47,380 bases of DNA from Candidatus Woesearchaeota archaeon (lineage in GTDB: Archaea > Nanobdellota > Nanobdellia > Woesearchaeales > SKGA01). How positions within the stretch are numbered: the stretch's first letter is position 1; every line of letters begins with the position of its first letter. The translations under genes were made by a program, and so were the position numbers. Where the stretch lies: positions 1 to 47,380 of the forward strand of contig JAIPJP010000008.1 in assembly GCA_021734105.1 (NCBI GenBank), read 5' to 3'. Positions 16,261 through 24,122 of this stretch are shown here, piece after piece. A model generated the notes under the pieces. The model made no database searches, had not been told where the DNA came from, and was given only the letters and a program-made list of their open reading frames with translations.

Positions 16261-17193
16261 TTACGCATCCTTTAAACCATGTTCAGTTACTTCATAAATA
16301 CATTCTGCATCAGCAAGATTTGGTGCATCGACTAATTTTGCAACGCGCGTTCCTTTTTTTCCTTTCCGTAAATAAATCCGAAACGTGCTGTTGTGTGCAA
16401 CAATATGTCCACCAATTGCTTCAGTTGGATCACCAAAAAATGCATCTGGCTTTGACATAACTTGATTAGTTACAAAAACACAGGCATTATGTAAATCAGC
16501 CATTTTTGCAAGGACGTGCATATGCTTATTGAGTTTCTGTTGACGTTCAGCAAGCGTACCGCGACCAACGAACTCTGCTCGAAAATGTGCTATTAACGAA
16601 TCAACAACAATAACACGAACCTTTTGACCTTCTTTAACTAAATCATCAACTTTTTCAGCAAGCAACATCTGATGATCTGAATTAAATGCTCGAGCAACAC
16701 GAATATTTTTCAAAACATCATCACCATCAAGACCAAATCCTATGGCGAGTTGCTTGATACGCTCAGGTCGAAAAGTATTTTCTGTATCAATATACACTGC
16801 AACAGCATCTGGTTCTTTCACTTGACAACTCACGCAAAGCACGTGCGCAATTTGTGTTTTTGAACTACCATATTGACCAAAACATTCGTTAATTGCACCT
16901 GTTTCAAAGCCACCTTCGAGCATATCATCAAAGCTTTGCGCCCCAGTACTAATCTTAATTACTTTTGCTCGCTTTGCTAAAAGATCTTCGCCTGATTGAA
17001 AACCCATATCCATCATGCTGCGAGCAGCTTGAATCATTTTTCTTGCGGCAACTTCAGTAACTCCGCTCGCATTACCTAGCTCGGCAGGCGTTGCAACAGC
17101 TATTGCCATTAAATTATCAAAGCCGCCCGCTTCAAGCTTTTCTACTGTTGCTGCACCTACGCCCGGTAAATCTTCAACTCGTGGTCCGTTCAT
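16261..17193 (-). CDS. radA: RadA recombinase
   Basis: 310 residues from ATG 17193, chosen because AGGTGA lies 8 bases upstream. RadA forms filaments on single-stranded DNA and catalyses strand exchange. The N-terminal helix-hairpin-helix domain begins PRVEDLPGVGAATVEKL; the RecA core contains Walker B VIVVDSLIAHFRAEF, the L1/L2 region and VTNQVMSKPD, and ends DLADAECIYEVTEHGL-like. Walker A reads GQYGSSKT (106-113): the glycine before the lysine is replaced by serine, unlike the usual GEFGSGKT. The start follows the upstream stop with one base between (TAAAATG), so it is co-translated with the 92-aa gene. Confidence 0.96.
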   Translation of the reverse strand: MNGPRVEDLPGVGAATVEKLEAGGFDNLMAIAVATPAELGNASGVTEVAARKMIQAARSMMDMGFQSGEDLLAKRAKVIKISTGAQSFDDMLEGGFETGAINECFGQYGSSKTQIAHVLCVSCQVKEPDAVAVYIDTENTFRPERIKQLAIGFGLDGDDVLKNIRVARAFNSDHQMLLAEKVDDLVKEGQKVRVIVVDSLIAHFRAEFVGRGTLAERQQKLNKHMHVLAKMADLHNACVFVTNQVMSKPDAFFGDPTEAIGGHIVAHNSTFRIYLRKGKKGTRVAKLVDAPNLADAECIYEVTEHGLKDA

Positions 17194-17194
17194 T

Positions 17195-17473
17195 TTAATC
17201 TTCACCTATAATATCGCCTTCTTCTTTGATGCTAATATATTCGAAAGCTTTATTGAGCACTAACGCTGCTTTGGGCAAATCATTAACTCGAAAAGAATTC
17301 GTTGTTTGCCAGATATTTTCTTTGTCCTTATAGGAACGCTCTAGCGTGATTGTACGAAATAAGTTTGACGTACCATCTTTTGTTTTTCCTTCATTTGCCC
17401 AGATTGTTGCTGTTACTGGACTTGCCCGAAACTTTCTTTCCGGCGTATTTTTATCTATATTTACTTTTTCCAT
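17195..17473 (-). CDS. Small conserved-looking protein upstream of radA
   Basis: 92 residues, beginning MEKVNIDKNTPERKFRASPV, then TATIWANEG, NLFRTITLERSYKDKENIW, TTNSFRVNDLPKAALVLNKA and an acidic end. The alternating strands and aromatic/basic pattern look like a small beta-sheet nucleic-acid-binding fold, and I recall similar small archaeal proteins, but I cannot name the family with certainty. A strong AAGGAGGT precedes the start. It is the promoter-proximal gene of the radA operon, which suggests a role with single-stranded DNA or recombination. Function is inference. Confidence 0.75.
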   Translation of the reverse strand: MEKVNIDKNTPERKFRASPVTATIWANEGKTKDGTSNLFRTITLERSYKDKENIWQTTNSFRVNDLPKAALVLNKAFEYISIKEEGDIIGED

Positions 17474-17557
17474 TTGGCTTTACCTCCTTGGTTTCCCTTC
17501 TTATTTCACCCACAAACAATGTTGTGAGGGGGGGTGCCTTAGCATAGGGATAGAAAT

Positions 17558-17588
17558 GGACATTTATATACCTTGTGCGACGATGTCC
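17558..17588 (-). promoter_or_regulatory. radA operon promoter inside an inverted repeat
   Basis: The minus strand reads GTATATAAATG (about 17572-17562), a good TATA box for the 92-aa gene and radA, with a leader of roughly 65 nt that ends in AAGGAGGT. The region is flanked by GGACAT (17558-17563) and ATGTCC (17583-17588), an inverted repeat that could be an operator. Confidence 0.5.
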
Positions 17589-17635
17589 AGTGAAGAAGTC
17601 AAATGAAGCTGTTCGTCTTAAAAAAAATAAAGATC

Positions 17636-17818
17636 AGTCTCAGAATAGTCTCAGTCTCAAAACAACCAGTCTCAAAGTTGAAAGTTGAGACTGGCGAACA
17701 CCCCCTTATTTCCTATGGAAACCAAATCTTACCAGTCTCAAAAATAAAAAATAGTCTCAAAAATAGTCTCAAAACAGTCTTGAGACAGTCTCTATATGAG
17801 TGAGACTGAGATGAGACT
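17636..17818. repeat. Array of AGTCTCA/TGAGACT motifs in a divergent control region
   Basis: Direct AGTCTCA copies at 17636, 17647, 17653, 17668, 17734, 17753 and 17765. Inverted TGAGACT copies at 17686, 17801 and 17812, plus a one-base variant (TGAGACA) at 17781. That is ten exact copies in 183 bases, mostly in a CAGTCTCAAA context. The array lies between the divergent radA-operon promoter and the TATA box of the helix-turn-helix gene, with the last copy ending 7 bases before AATTTTAAATAA. Spacing is irregular (6 to 48 bases) and there are no unique spacers, so it is not CRISPR. It looks like a multi-site binding array. An in-frame + strand open frame over it (17603-17803) is a by-product. 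Confidence 0.88.
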
Positions 17819-17824
17819 GCGGAA

Positions 17825-17834
17825 AATTTTAAAT
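17825..17834 (+). promoter_or_regulatory. TATA box of the helix-turn-helix gene
   Basis: AATTTTAAATAA-type sequence centred about 28 bases before ATG 17858, indicating a leaderless transcript. The final TGAGACT copy of the array sits directly upstream, where archaeal BRE and activator sites lie. Confidence 0.6.
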
Positions 17835-17857
17835 AAACAAAACCATTTCCGTAAGTA

Positions 17858-18367
17858 ATGAAAGATTTATTTCTCCAAAAAGAGTTCAAAAAGCCAGTTG
17901 AAAAAGAACTCTACAAACTAGTACAACGCGTAGAAAAGCTAAAAAATGCTCTCGTAGAACTTGAAGAAAAAACAGAAGAAACAATAGAAGAAGAAATTAT
18001 AACAGATAACCTAGTTGAAGAACCTATTAAAGAAGCAATTATCACTCAAGAAGAACCAGACTATATCGTCTTAGAAAGCCCAAAACAAAAGCAACAGGTA
18101 AGTATAGCTGCTTTAGAACAAGAGGCAATCGCGACAGTAACGAAAAATAAAAAAACCATTATCAAACAAAAAATCATTGGCGTTGCAAACAAAAACCGCG
18201 TCACCGCAAAACAACTCAAAGAAATCGTCGTTGATAAACATACATATTGCTCTAAAGCAACATTTTATCGTTATCTTACAGAACTACGTAAAGAGCGACG
18301 ATTAGAAGCTATTCAAATAAATAATAAGGAATACCTGTATGGTATCCAAAAAGAATACAATATTTAA
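17858..18367 (+). CDS. Helix-turn-helix protein downstream of the AGTCTCA array
   Basis: 169 residues, no named family recognised. Residues 1-50 form an N-terminal coiled coil (VEKELYKLVQRVEKLKNAL), probably for dimerisation. An acidic Glu/Ile-rich linker follows to about 95. The basic C-terminal domain (about 100-169) reads as a winged helix: RVTAKQLKEIVVDKHTYCS, recognition-helix-like KATFYRYLTELRKE and wing NNKEYLYG. This architecture suits a DNA-binding dimer, and the ten-copy motif array ends just before its promoter, so autoregulation or an origin/partition-type role is plausible but unproven. Its stop overlaps the stop of eL14 on the other strand by four bases. Confidence 0.8.
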   Translation: MKDLFLQKEFKKPVEKELYKLVQRVEKLKNALVELEEKTEETIEEEIITDNLVEEPIKEAIITQEEPDYIVLESPKQKQQVSIAALEQEAIATVTKNKKTIIKQKIIGVANKNRVTAKQLKEIVVDKHTYCSKATFYRYLTELRKERRLEAIQINNKEYLYGIQKEYNI

Positions 18368-18696
18368 GCCTTTGTAGATGCTTTTTTTGCTGATTTCTTC
18401 GTGTCTTTTGACACCATTCGAACTTTTTGAGGTTTAACGGCTGCTTTTTTTGGTTTAGTTGCTACGTATTTCACATTTACCGTTTCAAAAGCTTTTGCAA
18501 CATCAGCTTCACTAGCGCCTTTCTTTATATCTAGCTTTGATGCTAAAGGTTCGAGATGAGCAACATTACATTTTCTTCGACGCGTTTCGCCGTCAACAAA
18601 CACATAAACATCATCAACAACATCAATAATAACACATTTTTTTCCTGCGTCTCGACCTGCTAATTTTATACATACAGTTCCTATTTCAAATAACAT
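18364..18696 (-). CDS. rpl14e: Large-subunit ribosomal protein eL14
   Basis: 110 residues. FEIGTVCIKLAGRDAGKKCVIIDV-type opening with VFVDGETRRRKCNVAHLEPL is the archaeal L14e signature (SH3-like KOW fold). The remaining half is a Lys/Ala-rich tail ending KKSAKKASTKA, longer than in many archaea. AAGGAGA precedes the start. It is the last gene of the ribosomal cluster, with a short GC hairpin (AGAGCG at 18720, CGCTCT at 18736) in the gap after eL34. Confidence 0.95.
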   Translation of the reverse strand: MLFEIGTVCIKLAGRDAGKKCVIIDVVDDVYVFVDGETRRRKCNVAHLEPLASKLDIKKGASEADVAKAFETVNVKYVATKPKKAAVKPQKVRMVSKDTKKSAKKASTKA

Positions 18697-18762
18697 TTTG
18701 CGTCTCCTTCATCTCGTTTAGAGCGGGTCGCCCTTCGCTCTTATGATGGATGAAAAATCGTT

Positions 18763-19035
18763 TTATTGGGTTTCACGAGCTTCTTCTTTAATTAGCTGTC
18801 GTGATGCCCGACTACCTAAAACACCGCCATAAGGGCGCTGCGGTCGTCTCATTGTTTTTGGCAGCTTCGCTAACTGATTTGGCGTTTTGCGAGGCACTCC
18901 ATGAAGCGGTTCACCAGTTATTGCGCATCGCGCAGCACCAGGATTCCTTGGTTCATAGCGTTTTACTGCCTTTCCTCCGGGTACGCGTTTCATAACACGT
19001 CGGAGCGTTCTTGATTTAAACATTCCTCTAGGCAT
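18763..19035 (-). CDS. rpl34e: Large-subunit ribosomal protein eL34
   Basis: 90 residues from ATG 19035, giving MPRGMFKSRTLRRVMKRVPG, the normal archaeal L34e start. An upstream ATG at 19059 is rejected because it lies within the TATA sequence. The rest is typical: RYEPRNPGAARCAITGEPLHG and TMRRPQRPYGGVLGSRASR. There is no Shine-Dalgarno, but TTTATAAAT lies about 27 bases upstream, so the gene appears leaderless and has its own promoter downstream of the SecY/DUF106 genes. The zinc-ligand set is incomplete, as in other archaeal L34e. Confidence 0.95.
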   Translation of the reverse strand: MPRGMFKSRTLRRVMKRVPGGKAVKRYEPRNPGAARCAITGEPLHGVPRKTPNQLAKLPKTMRRPQRPYGGVLGSRASRQLIKEEARETQ

Positions 19036-19056
19036 AACAGGGAAGAAATCAAGTTT

Positions 19057-19066
19057 CATTTATAAA
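19057..19066 (-). promoter_or_regulatory. TATA box of eL34
   Basis: Minus strand CTTTATAAAT, centred about 27 bases before ATG 19035. It supports the shorter start and a separate transcription unit for eL34-eL14. Confidence 0.6.
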
Positions 19067-19104
19067 GATTGCCGTGTAGCAAGAAATTCACCACTATGCA
19101 TATT

Positions 19105-19890
19105 TTAAGCTAATTTTAGCGCTTTTCTTAGCGCTGTTGAAAATATTAATGAAAAAAGAATGTAAGCACCAAGCCAACCAGCATTTTTAATAAGAGGTAA
19201 ATCTTTGAACAAAAAGATATTTCTAAACACGTAAAGTTTTTCATTCCCAATGGTAATTTTCTTAAATATTTCTGAATTAACAAGAACAACAGGATCTTCA
19301 TAAATAACATCTTCAGATATAGTTACTAAAAAAAATTGTTCCTCGCCAGACGACTCGTGAAGCAGAGATAATTCATATGAACCTTTTGGCCCTTTAATTC
19401 CTGTCCACGTCGCCGCATCATTTATAGTTGTCTGAGTAAGATTACTTAAAACAGTGAGATTATCAGGAACCACTAATGAGACTTGACCAGAGACCTCTTC
19501 TTGAAACGTTGCTGAAACATTGAATGATGTATTGGGAACAAGCGGAGCAAAAGCTAAATTTGCCCCCAGCCAACCAAAAAAAATTAACAAGGGAATAATG
19601 GTATAAAACGTTGTCTTAAACGAAGATTTCATAAACTCGCCATTAAGTTTCATTAAATCCTTTTGCACTTTCATTGCTTTTTCAGGACTATCTTTAAGCG
19701 TCTTTAATTTAGCTTGATACCTTTTCATGTCTGCTTTAAGACGTTTTAATTTTTCCTGATCTGTTGCAAACATGTGAATTAAAGTAGTGAATACAGAAAC
19801 AATAATACTAACTATGAGAAGTGTTGCAAAGGGACCTGCCCATTGAAGGAGTGGACCTAGAACCGGATCCAATATATTTGCTAAAGCCAT
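19105..19890 (-). CDS. DUF106 / Oxa1-YidC-superfamily membrane insertase
   Basis: 261 residues. It resembles archaeal DUF106 proteins, relatives of YidC/Oxa1, EMC3 and TMCO1 that insert membrane proteins beside SecY. An N-terminal transmembrane helix (LLIVSIIVSVFTTLIHMF) is followed by a charged coiled coil (about 44-90) and a second hydrophobic hairpin (FYTIIPLLIFFGWLGANLAF); a C-terminal helix is GAYILFSLIFSTALRKAL. Between the last two lies a beta-rich soluble domain of about 110 residues. It starts 4 bases after secY ends, as expected for a Sec partner. Confidence 0.88.
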   Translation of the reverse strand: MALANILDPVLGPLLQWAGPFATLLIVSIIVSVFTTLIHMFATDQEKLKRLKADMKRYQAKLKTLKDSPEKAMKVQKDLMKLNGEFMKSSFKTTFYTIIPLLIFFGWLGANLAFAPLVPNTSFNVSATFQEEVSGQVSLVVPDNLTVLSNLTQTTINDAATWTGIKGPKGSYELSLLHESSGEEQFFLVTISEDVIYEDPVVLVNSEIFKKITIGNEKLYVFRNIFLFKDLPLIKNAGWLGAYILFSLIFSTALRKALKLA

Positions 19891-19893
19891 ATT

Positions 19894-21249
19894 TTATTTT
19901 CCCATCATTTTACGAAGCATCGGATTCATATCTTCCATGTGTTGCTTAGCAATATCTTCGTAAAGTTTGTAAATAATCATTACCGTAAGTAATAAACCAG
20001 TACCACTACCAAATGCGCCCGTCATGTCCGCAATAGATGCAAGAAAGCCTATAAAAATTCCGCCCATTATTGTTAACGGATAAATATATTTTTTAAGAAG
20101 CCTTTCTAACACTCTCTGATCTTTTCTAAAACCAGGAATTTGCAACCCAGATGACATCATTTGCTTTGCCTGTGAACGAGGATCAAGACCTGATGTTTGC
20201 ATCCAAAACCAACTAAACAGTACTGATGCGCCAACAAAAAATAACATGTAAGTAATACTCTGAACAACCAATAATCCAGTCACGTTACGTTGAATAATGT
20301 GCTGTAAAAGATTGGTATTCGTTAAGAAAGGAATAACATTTGCACTAAACCAACTCGTTCCGCCGCCAATAGAACTAAACAATTGTAAATTAGCAACGAG
20401 CGCTGAAACTAAAATAACAGGAAGAACATTGGTATATACAAAGTTTAAGGGCCATCTCACCCCATGACCTCTAATTCTTCCAAAAGATAAGGGAATCTCC
20501 ACTTTCATTGCTTGAGCGAAGACTACTACTGCAAAAATTAACAGTGTTGCAACTAACATACTCAATTCTAACCCTGCTGCGGTTGCTTGACCACTTGAAA
20601 GCGCTTGCAATAATTTAGGAATAGCACCCGCATACGCTTCTTGATTGACCACAACAGCCGTTCCTGTTGCTTCAATTGGATGCAATGGACTTAATGCTTG
20701 AATAAAAATTTGTTGAGATACACCCGCAGCAATAAATAAGGATACGCCGCTACCAAAACCCCATTTATTTAAGAGATCATCAAGAAAAACAATAATAACG
20801 CCACCAATAAACAGTTGGAGAATAACAGCACCACTATAACCCGCAATTGGCTGAAGACCTCCTAATTTAACATAAATAATACCCTCTAAAAGAATGAAAA
20901 AATACGTTAAAATTTTTTGCGTTCCTTGAAATAATGCTTTACCTTCTGCAGTAGATGTGTCGATGCCAATAAGGCCCGAACCTGCCAAAAGTTGCAACAC
21001 AATAGACGCGGTTACGATAGGCCCAATACCTAAGGATATAATAGAACCAAAACTTGCACCAAGTACTACAGATAAAAATTGAAAATTACGAAGAGGAGCA
21101 GCGTCTAAACCAAAAAGAGGAATTGCTCCTAAAATAAAGAAAATTAAAAGTACTAAGCCTGTCCAGATAAGCTTTTGTTTGAAAGAAACGTGTTTTTGCG
21201 TTGGAGACTTCACTTCCGGAAGGAACCGAAGTAAATCTTTGTAGGCCAT
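19894..21249 (-). CDS. secY: Preprotein translocase subunit SecY (Sec61 alpha)
   Basis: 451 residues from ATG 21249 (MAYKDLLRFLPEV); an in-frame GTG at 21264 is less likely. SecY is the ten-helix channel for secretion and membrane insertion. Archaeal features are LPEVKSPTQKHVSFKQKLIWT at the N terminus (split), the PLFGLDAAPLRNFQF plug-preceding segment, GSIISLGIGPIVTASIVLQLL and RGHGVRWPLNFVYTNVLPVIL before the late helices, and SGLDPRSQAKQM. It follows uL15 as in all spc-type operons and is coupled to the DUF106 gene. Confidence 0.98.
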   Translation of the reverse strand: MAYKDLLRFLPEVKSPTQKHVSFKQKLIWTGLVLLIFFILGAIPLFGLDAAPLRNFQFLSVVLGASFGSIISLGIGPIVTASIVLQLLAGSGLIGIDTSTAEGKALFQGTQKILTYFFILLEGIIYVKLGGLQPIAGYSGAVILQLFIGGVIIVFLDDLLNKWGFGSGVSLFIAAGVSQQIFIQALSPLHPIEATGTAVVVNQEAYAGAIPKLLQALSSGQATAAGLELSMLVATLLIFAVVVFAQAMKVEIPLSFGRIRGHGVRWPLNFVYTNVLPVILVSALVANLQLFSSIGGGTSWFSANVIPFLTNTNLLQHIIQRNVTGLLVVQSITYMLFFVGASVLFSWFWMQTSGLDPRSQAKQMMSSGLQIPGFRKDQRVLERLLKKYIYPLTIMGGIFIGFLASIADMTGAFGSGTGLLLTVMIIYKLYEDIAKQHMEDMNPMLRKMMGK

Positions 21250-21290
21250 ACTCTTTGTTCTCACAATAAGTTAGTTAAAAAACTTTCCAT

Positions 21291-21845
21291 CTACTCAACA
21301 TCACTAACAGCTACTTTTTCAGAAACCTGCTTATTAGCTTTCTGTTTCGCGGAGTTATTGTCCAGATTATCTTCTTTTTCTTGATCTAAGGAAGAAACGT
21401 CTGAAGATTTAAGGATTACTTCGCCGCCAGCGAGTTTAATTTTTTCAATAGCACCAGCCGTTGCAAATGCAACAGTAATGACATACGCAGCAACTGGTTT
21501 TCCAGTACCTAAAAGTTTGTCAAAGTTAGCTGCAGATAAATCTATTGTAATTTTATCTTGCTCTTGTTTAGCAACACCTTTTGCAACAAGCGCGTTCATA
21601 GATGAATTAATTTGTGTAATACTTATAGGGTTACTATTTTTTGTGGTTGGATTTGTAAAACCAAATTTCCCAGCCATCTTTTCATTTTTCCAATAGGAAG
21701 GTTTTTTTGCATCACCACGTTTTCCTGAACCAGCATTACCACGACCTCCTCGGTGACCTGCACCACGCCATTTCTTTTTTTCGCCATGACCGTGAGTAAA
21801 CGATCCTCGGTGTCTGCTATTTTTTCTACGAAGGTTATTAGTCAT
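21291..21845 (-). CDS. rpl15: Large-subunit ribosomal protein uL15
   Basis: 184 residues. The Gly/Arg-rich extended N terminus (RGSFTHGHGEKKKWRGAGHR, GGRGNAGSGKRGDAKKPSYW) binds 23S rRNA; the globular part has PISITQINSSMNALV and the TAGAIEKIKLAGGEVIL end typical of archaeal L15. An extra tail of about 35 acidic/polar residues follows. Last ribosomal gene before secY. Confidence 0.97.
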   Translation of the reverse strand: MTNNLRRKNSRHRGSFTHGHGEKKKWRGAGHRGGRGNAGSGKRGDAKKPSYWKNEKMAGKFGFTNPTTKNSNPISITQINSSMNALVAKGVAKQEQDKITIDLSAANFDKLLGTGKPVAAYVITVAFATAGAIEKIKLAGGEVILKSSDVSSLDQEKEDNLDNNSAKQKANKQVSEKVAVSDVE

Positions 21846-21857
21846 TATATATCACAC

Positions 21858-22220
21858 TTATATCATTTTTTTGAGTAAAATATTAATTGCTTCTTTTCGG
21901 TCACCTAAAACACCACCAGCAACAAATGATTGTTTAATACCTTTCTTTTCAAATCCACCAATTGGAGGAGCAAGGAAAAATACCTTATTCTCTTTACTTT
22001 TTGTACCTCGCTTTGTGATAAGTTCAGCGAGTAATTCTTCACTTACAGGACCAAAGGTAATATAACTCTGAGCTTTTTTAAGCATCCCTCGAATAACAGG
22101 CGTATCATCAACAATTACACAGGCATGTTTTTTTCGTATATTAAGATATGCTAACGTTTCTTTAATATCGCGATTAACACCAACAAGACCGCGAACAAGA
22201 ATTACTGCAATTTTATTCAT
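21858..22220 (-). CDS. rpl30: Large-subunit ribosomal protein uL30
   Basis: 120 residues from ATG 22220. A longer in-frame opening overlaps uS5 by 120 bases and is rejected because the family begins MNKIAVILVRGLVGVNRDI. Other marks are RGMLKKAQSYITFGPVSEEL, LAPPIGGFEKKGIKQSF and the GGVLGDRKEAINILLKKMI end. The start lies 8 bases inside the end of uS5, so the two are translationally coupled. Confidence 0.96.
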   Translation of the reverse strand: MNKIAVILVRGLVGVNRDIKETLAYLNIRKKHACVIVDDTPVIRGMLKKAQSYITFGPVSEELLAELITKRGTKSKENKVFFLAPPIGGFEKKGIKQSFVAGGVLGDRKEAINILLKKMI

Positions 22221-23124
22221 TTTTGCTAGCCTCCTGTTTTTTTGCTTTGTGTGAGTCAGATTTTTCTTCCTTAGCTGCAATCTTAGTCGTTGTTTTAGCA
22301 TTTTTAACTGGCTCGGTAGTTTTCTGCAGTTCATCAGTTACTGATGCAGTTGCTTTTTCTTCAGCGGAAACTACAGGTTCTTTTTCCTCAACAAGTAATG
22401 GTTTTTGAATAGGGCCATACGAACCTTCACTAACAGCAAGCACATCTCGCTGTTTGGGTTGCACACTCATCTGAGAAAGCTTTCTTAATGCTTGCATAGT
22501 TGCTTTAATAACATTAATTTTGTTTTTCTTTTGACCAAAACTCTTTGACCATACATTTTGAATACCGGCAGCCTTTAAGATTTTTGCAACTTCCTTGTCA
22601 CAAATTAAACCCTTGCCTTTAGGAGCTGGTTTTAAAATTATTTTATACGAACCACATTTGCCTTCAACTGCGAATGGAATAGAATGAGGTTCTGTACTTT
22701 GATCTTCCCAAGAACCTGTACCTCGACGAATCATCATCATATTTAATTTAGCTTGACGAAACGCTTTTTCTCGTGCTGGAACAGTTTCTTTAGATTTACC
22801 ATAACCAACACCAACATGACCATTACCATCGCCAGCAACTGCAAAGGTTGCAAACTTAGGTCTATTACCTTCGCGCGTCTTCTTTTGAGTTTGACGAAAA
22901 ACTCTTCGTTGACCACCACCAAATTTACCTTTTGCTTGACCAATAAGTAAAAGCTCCGACTCGGTTTTTAACAAGGCATCGATAATTTCTGTTTCTAAAA
23001 TTCGTCGACCATGACCTAAAATTTCATCAATGTCTTTTATTTCTCCTGACTTTACTTTTCGACCTAACTCAGTCTTTGGCTGCCAAGATGTTACGTCAAA
23101 TGCTTTTTGTATTTCTTCACGCAT
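22213..23124 (-). CDS. rps5: Small-subunit ribosomal protein uS5 with long charged tail
   Basis: 303 residues from ATG 23124, with AAGGTGA 7 bases upstream; an in-frame GTG (23133) is part of that ribosome-binding site. The S5 core is clear: SWQPKTELGRKVKSGEI, RRVFRQTQKKTREGNRPKF, VAVAGDGNGHVGVGYGKSKE-like, and EDQSTEPHSIPFAVEGKCGS. After about residue 225 comes a tail of roughly 75 residues rich in Glu, Lys, Ala and Thr that typical archaeal S5 lacks. uS5 sits at the mRNA entry and decoding region. Confidence 0.97.
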   Translation of the reverse strand: MREEIQKAFDVTSWQPKTELGRKVKSGEIKDIDEILGHGRRILETEIIDALLKTESELLLIGQAKGKFGGGQRRVFRQTQKKTREGNRPKFATFAVAGDGNGHVGVGYGKSKETVPAREKAFRQAKLNMMMIRRGTGSWEDQSTEPHSIPFAVEGKCGSYKIILKPAPKGKGLICDKEVAKILKAAGIQNVWSKSFGQKKNKINVIKATMQALRKLSQMSVQPKQRDVLAVSEGSYGPIQKPLLVEEKEPVVSAEEKATASVTDELQKTTEPVKNAKTTTKIAAKEEKSDSHKAKKQEASKNE

Positions 23125-23134
23125 GAATGTCACC

Positions 23135-23650
23135 TTATGATAATATTTTTTTCTTCACGTCTTCAAATGTTTTTGTGATAGTTTTTGCCTTAGTATTATA
23201 CTCTGCGATGTGTTTTCCAGACAATCTTTCTTCGCTTGGAAAAATTTCGTCTGAACTAGGAACAATAATACCTGCATCAATAACTCCTTTAAGCGTTGCA
23301 TAAATTTTTGAGCCCTTCTTGAGCGTTTGCAAACCAACATCAAGAATTGCCTCTTTAACACCTTTCTTTTCTGCTTGAACCCCTGCGACCAAACCTGCTA
23401 AATAGCATGCGGGAAGAGATTTCTTTGAAAAACTCCAACCAAATTTTTCTAATTTACTTGAATGAAACGTTTCTATAACCTTATCTCCATTTGGTTGATA
23501 ATTAATAAATTGAACAATAACAGCGCTGTTAGATCGACGAATAACTAAACGAGTCTTATTACTTTTAAGAAGCTCTAAACGCTTCTTGTAATTAGTTTTG
23601 CCTTCTCGTTTTCGTCTAAATCCTAATGTATATATAGCATTTTTAGCCAT
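23135..23650 (-). CDS. rpl18: Large-subunit ribosomal protein uL18
   Basis: 171 residues from ATG 23650 (MAKNAIYTLGFRRKREGKTN); the longer frame runs back into eL19 and is rejected. It binds 5S rRNA: YKKRLELLKSNKTRLVIRRS, the AVIVQFINYQPNGDKVI strand pair and the CYLAGLVAGVQAEKKGV block are diagnostic. The start lies 4 bases after the eL19 stop. Confidence 0.96.
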   Translation of the reverse strand: MAKNAIYTLGFRRKREGKTNYKKRLELLKSNKTRLVIRRSNSAVIVQFINYQPNGDKVIETFHSSKLEKFGWSFSKKSLPACYLAGLVAGVQAEKKGVKEAILDVGLQTLKKGSKIYATLKGVIDAGIIVPSSDEIFPSEERLSGKHIAEYNTKAKTITKTFEDVKKKILS

Positions 23651-23654
23651 TCTT

Positions 23655-24113
23655 TTACTTCTCCTTTTGCTGTAATAAATTTTGTTCTTTAATATAAACT
23701 TTGATATGACGTCTATTACGGAAGAAACCGCCTTTTGCCTTACGATATAATTGTTTATACGTTTCTTCTGAAACAATTTTTCCAACACGTAACTGCGTTA
23801 ACAACACTCGTTGCGCACGAATTTTTGCCATCCATGCTTCTTTTCGAGGAACAAGAGCTGTTTTTTTGCCTTTCTTTTTACCAGGTCCTCGTTGTAAACC
23901 TTTACTTCTTTGAATTGCTCGATGATTAGCTCTTGCTCGAGAAACACCTTTTGCTTGTTCTTTAGCAACAACACCTTCACTAATTAATGCACGAATATCT
24001 GCTTTTGTAATTGCTTCTTTAATGTCGGCTAACCTATCTGGTGCAAACCATACTCTCTTAGGCGAACATTTTAGGATGTCTCCAGCCAATCGTTTTTGTA
24101 CATTAAGTTTCAT
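23655..24113 (-). CDS. rpl19e: Large-subunit ribosomal protein eL19
   Basis: 152 residues. MKLNVQKRLAGDILKCSPKR and VWFAPDRLADIKEAITKADI, the RGPGKKKGKKTALVPRKEAW basic block and LYRKAKGGFFRNRRHIKVYI near the end are the archaeal L19e signature. It lies between eL32 and uL18 in the standard order. Confidence 0.97.
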   Translation of the reverse strand: MKLNVQKRLAGDILKCSPKRVWFAPDRLADIKEAITKADIRALISEGVVAKEQAKGVSRARANHRAIQRSKGLQRGPGKKKGKKTALVPRKEAWMAKIRAQRVLLTQLRVGKIVSEETYKQLYRKAKGGFFRNRRHIKVYIKEQNLLQQKEK

Positions 24114-24122
24114 AAGTATTAC

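Noticed and set aside
17603-17803. 66-aa open frame on the + strand across the AGTCTCA array
   Set aside because: Its sequence is made of the repeat motif itself (SVSKQPVSK, NSLKNSLKT), it has no ribosome-binding site, and the region is a control region.
17636-17818. Possible CRISPR array
   Set aside because: The repeat is only 7 bases, occurs in both orientations and has irregular, non-unique spacing.
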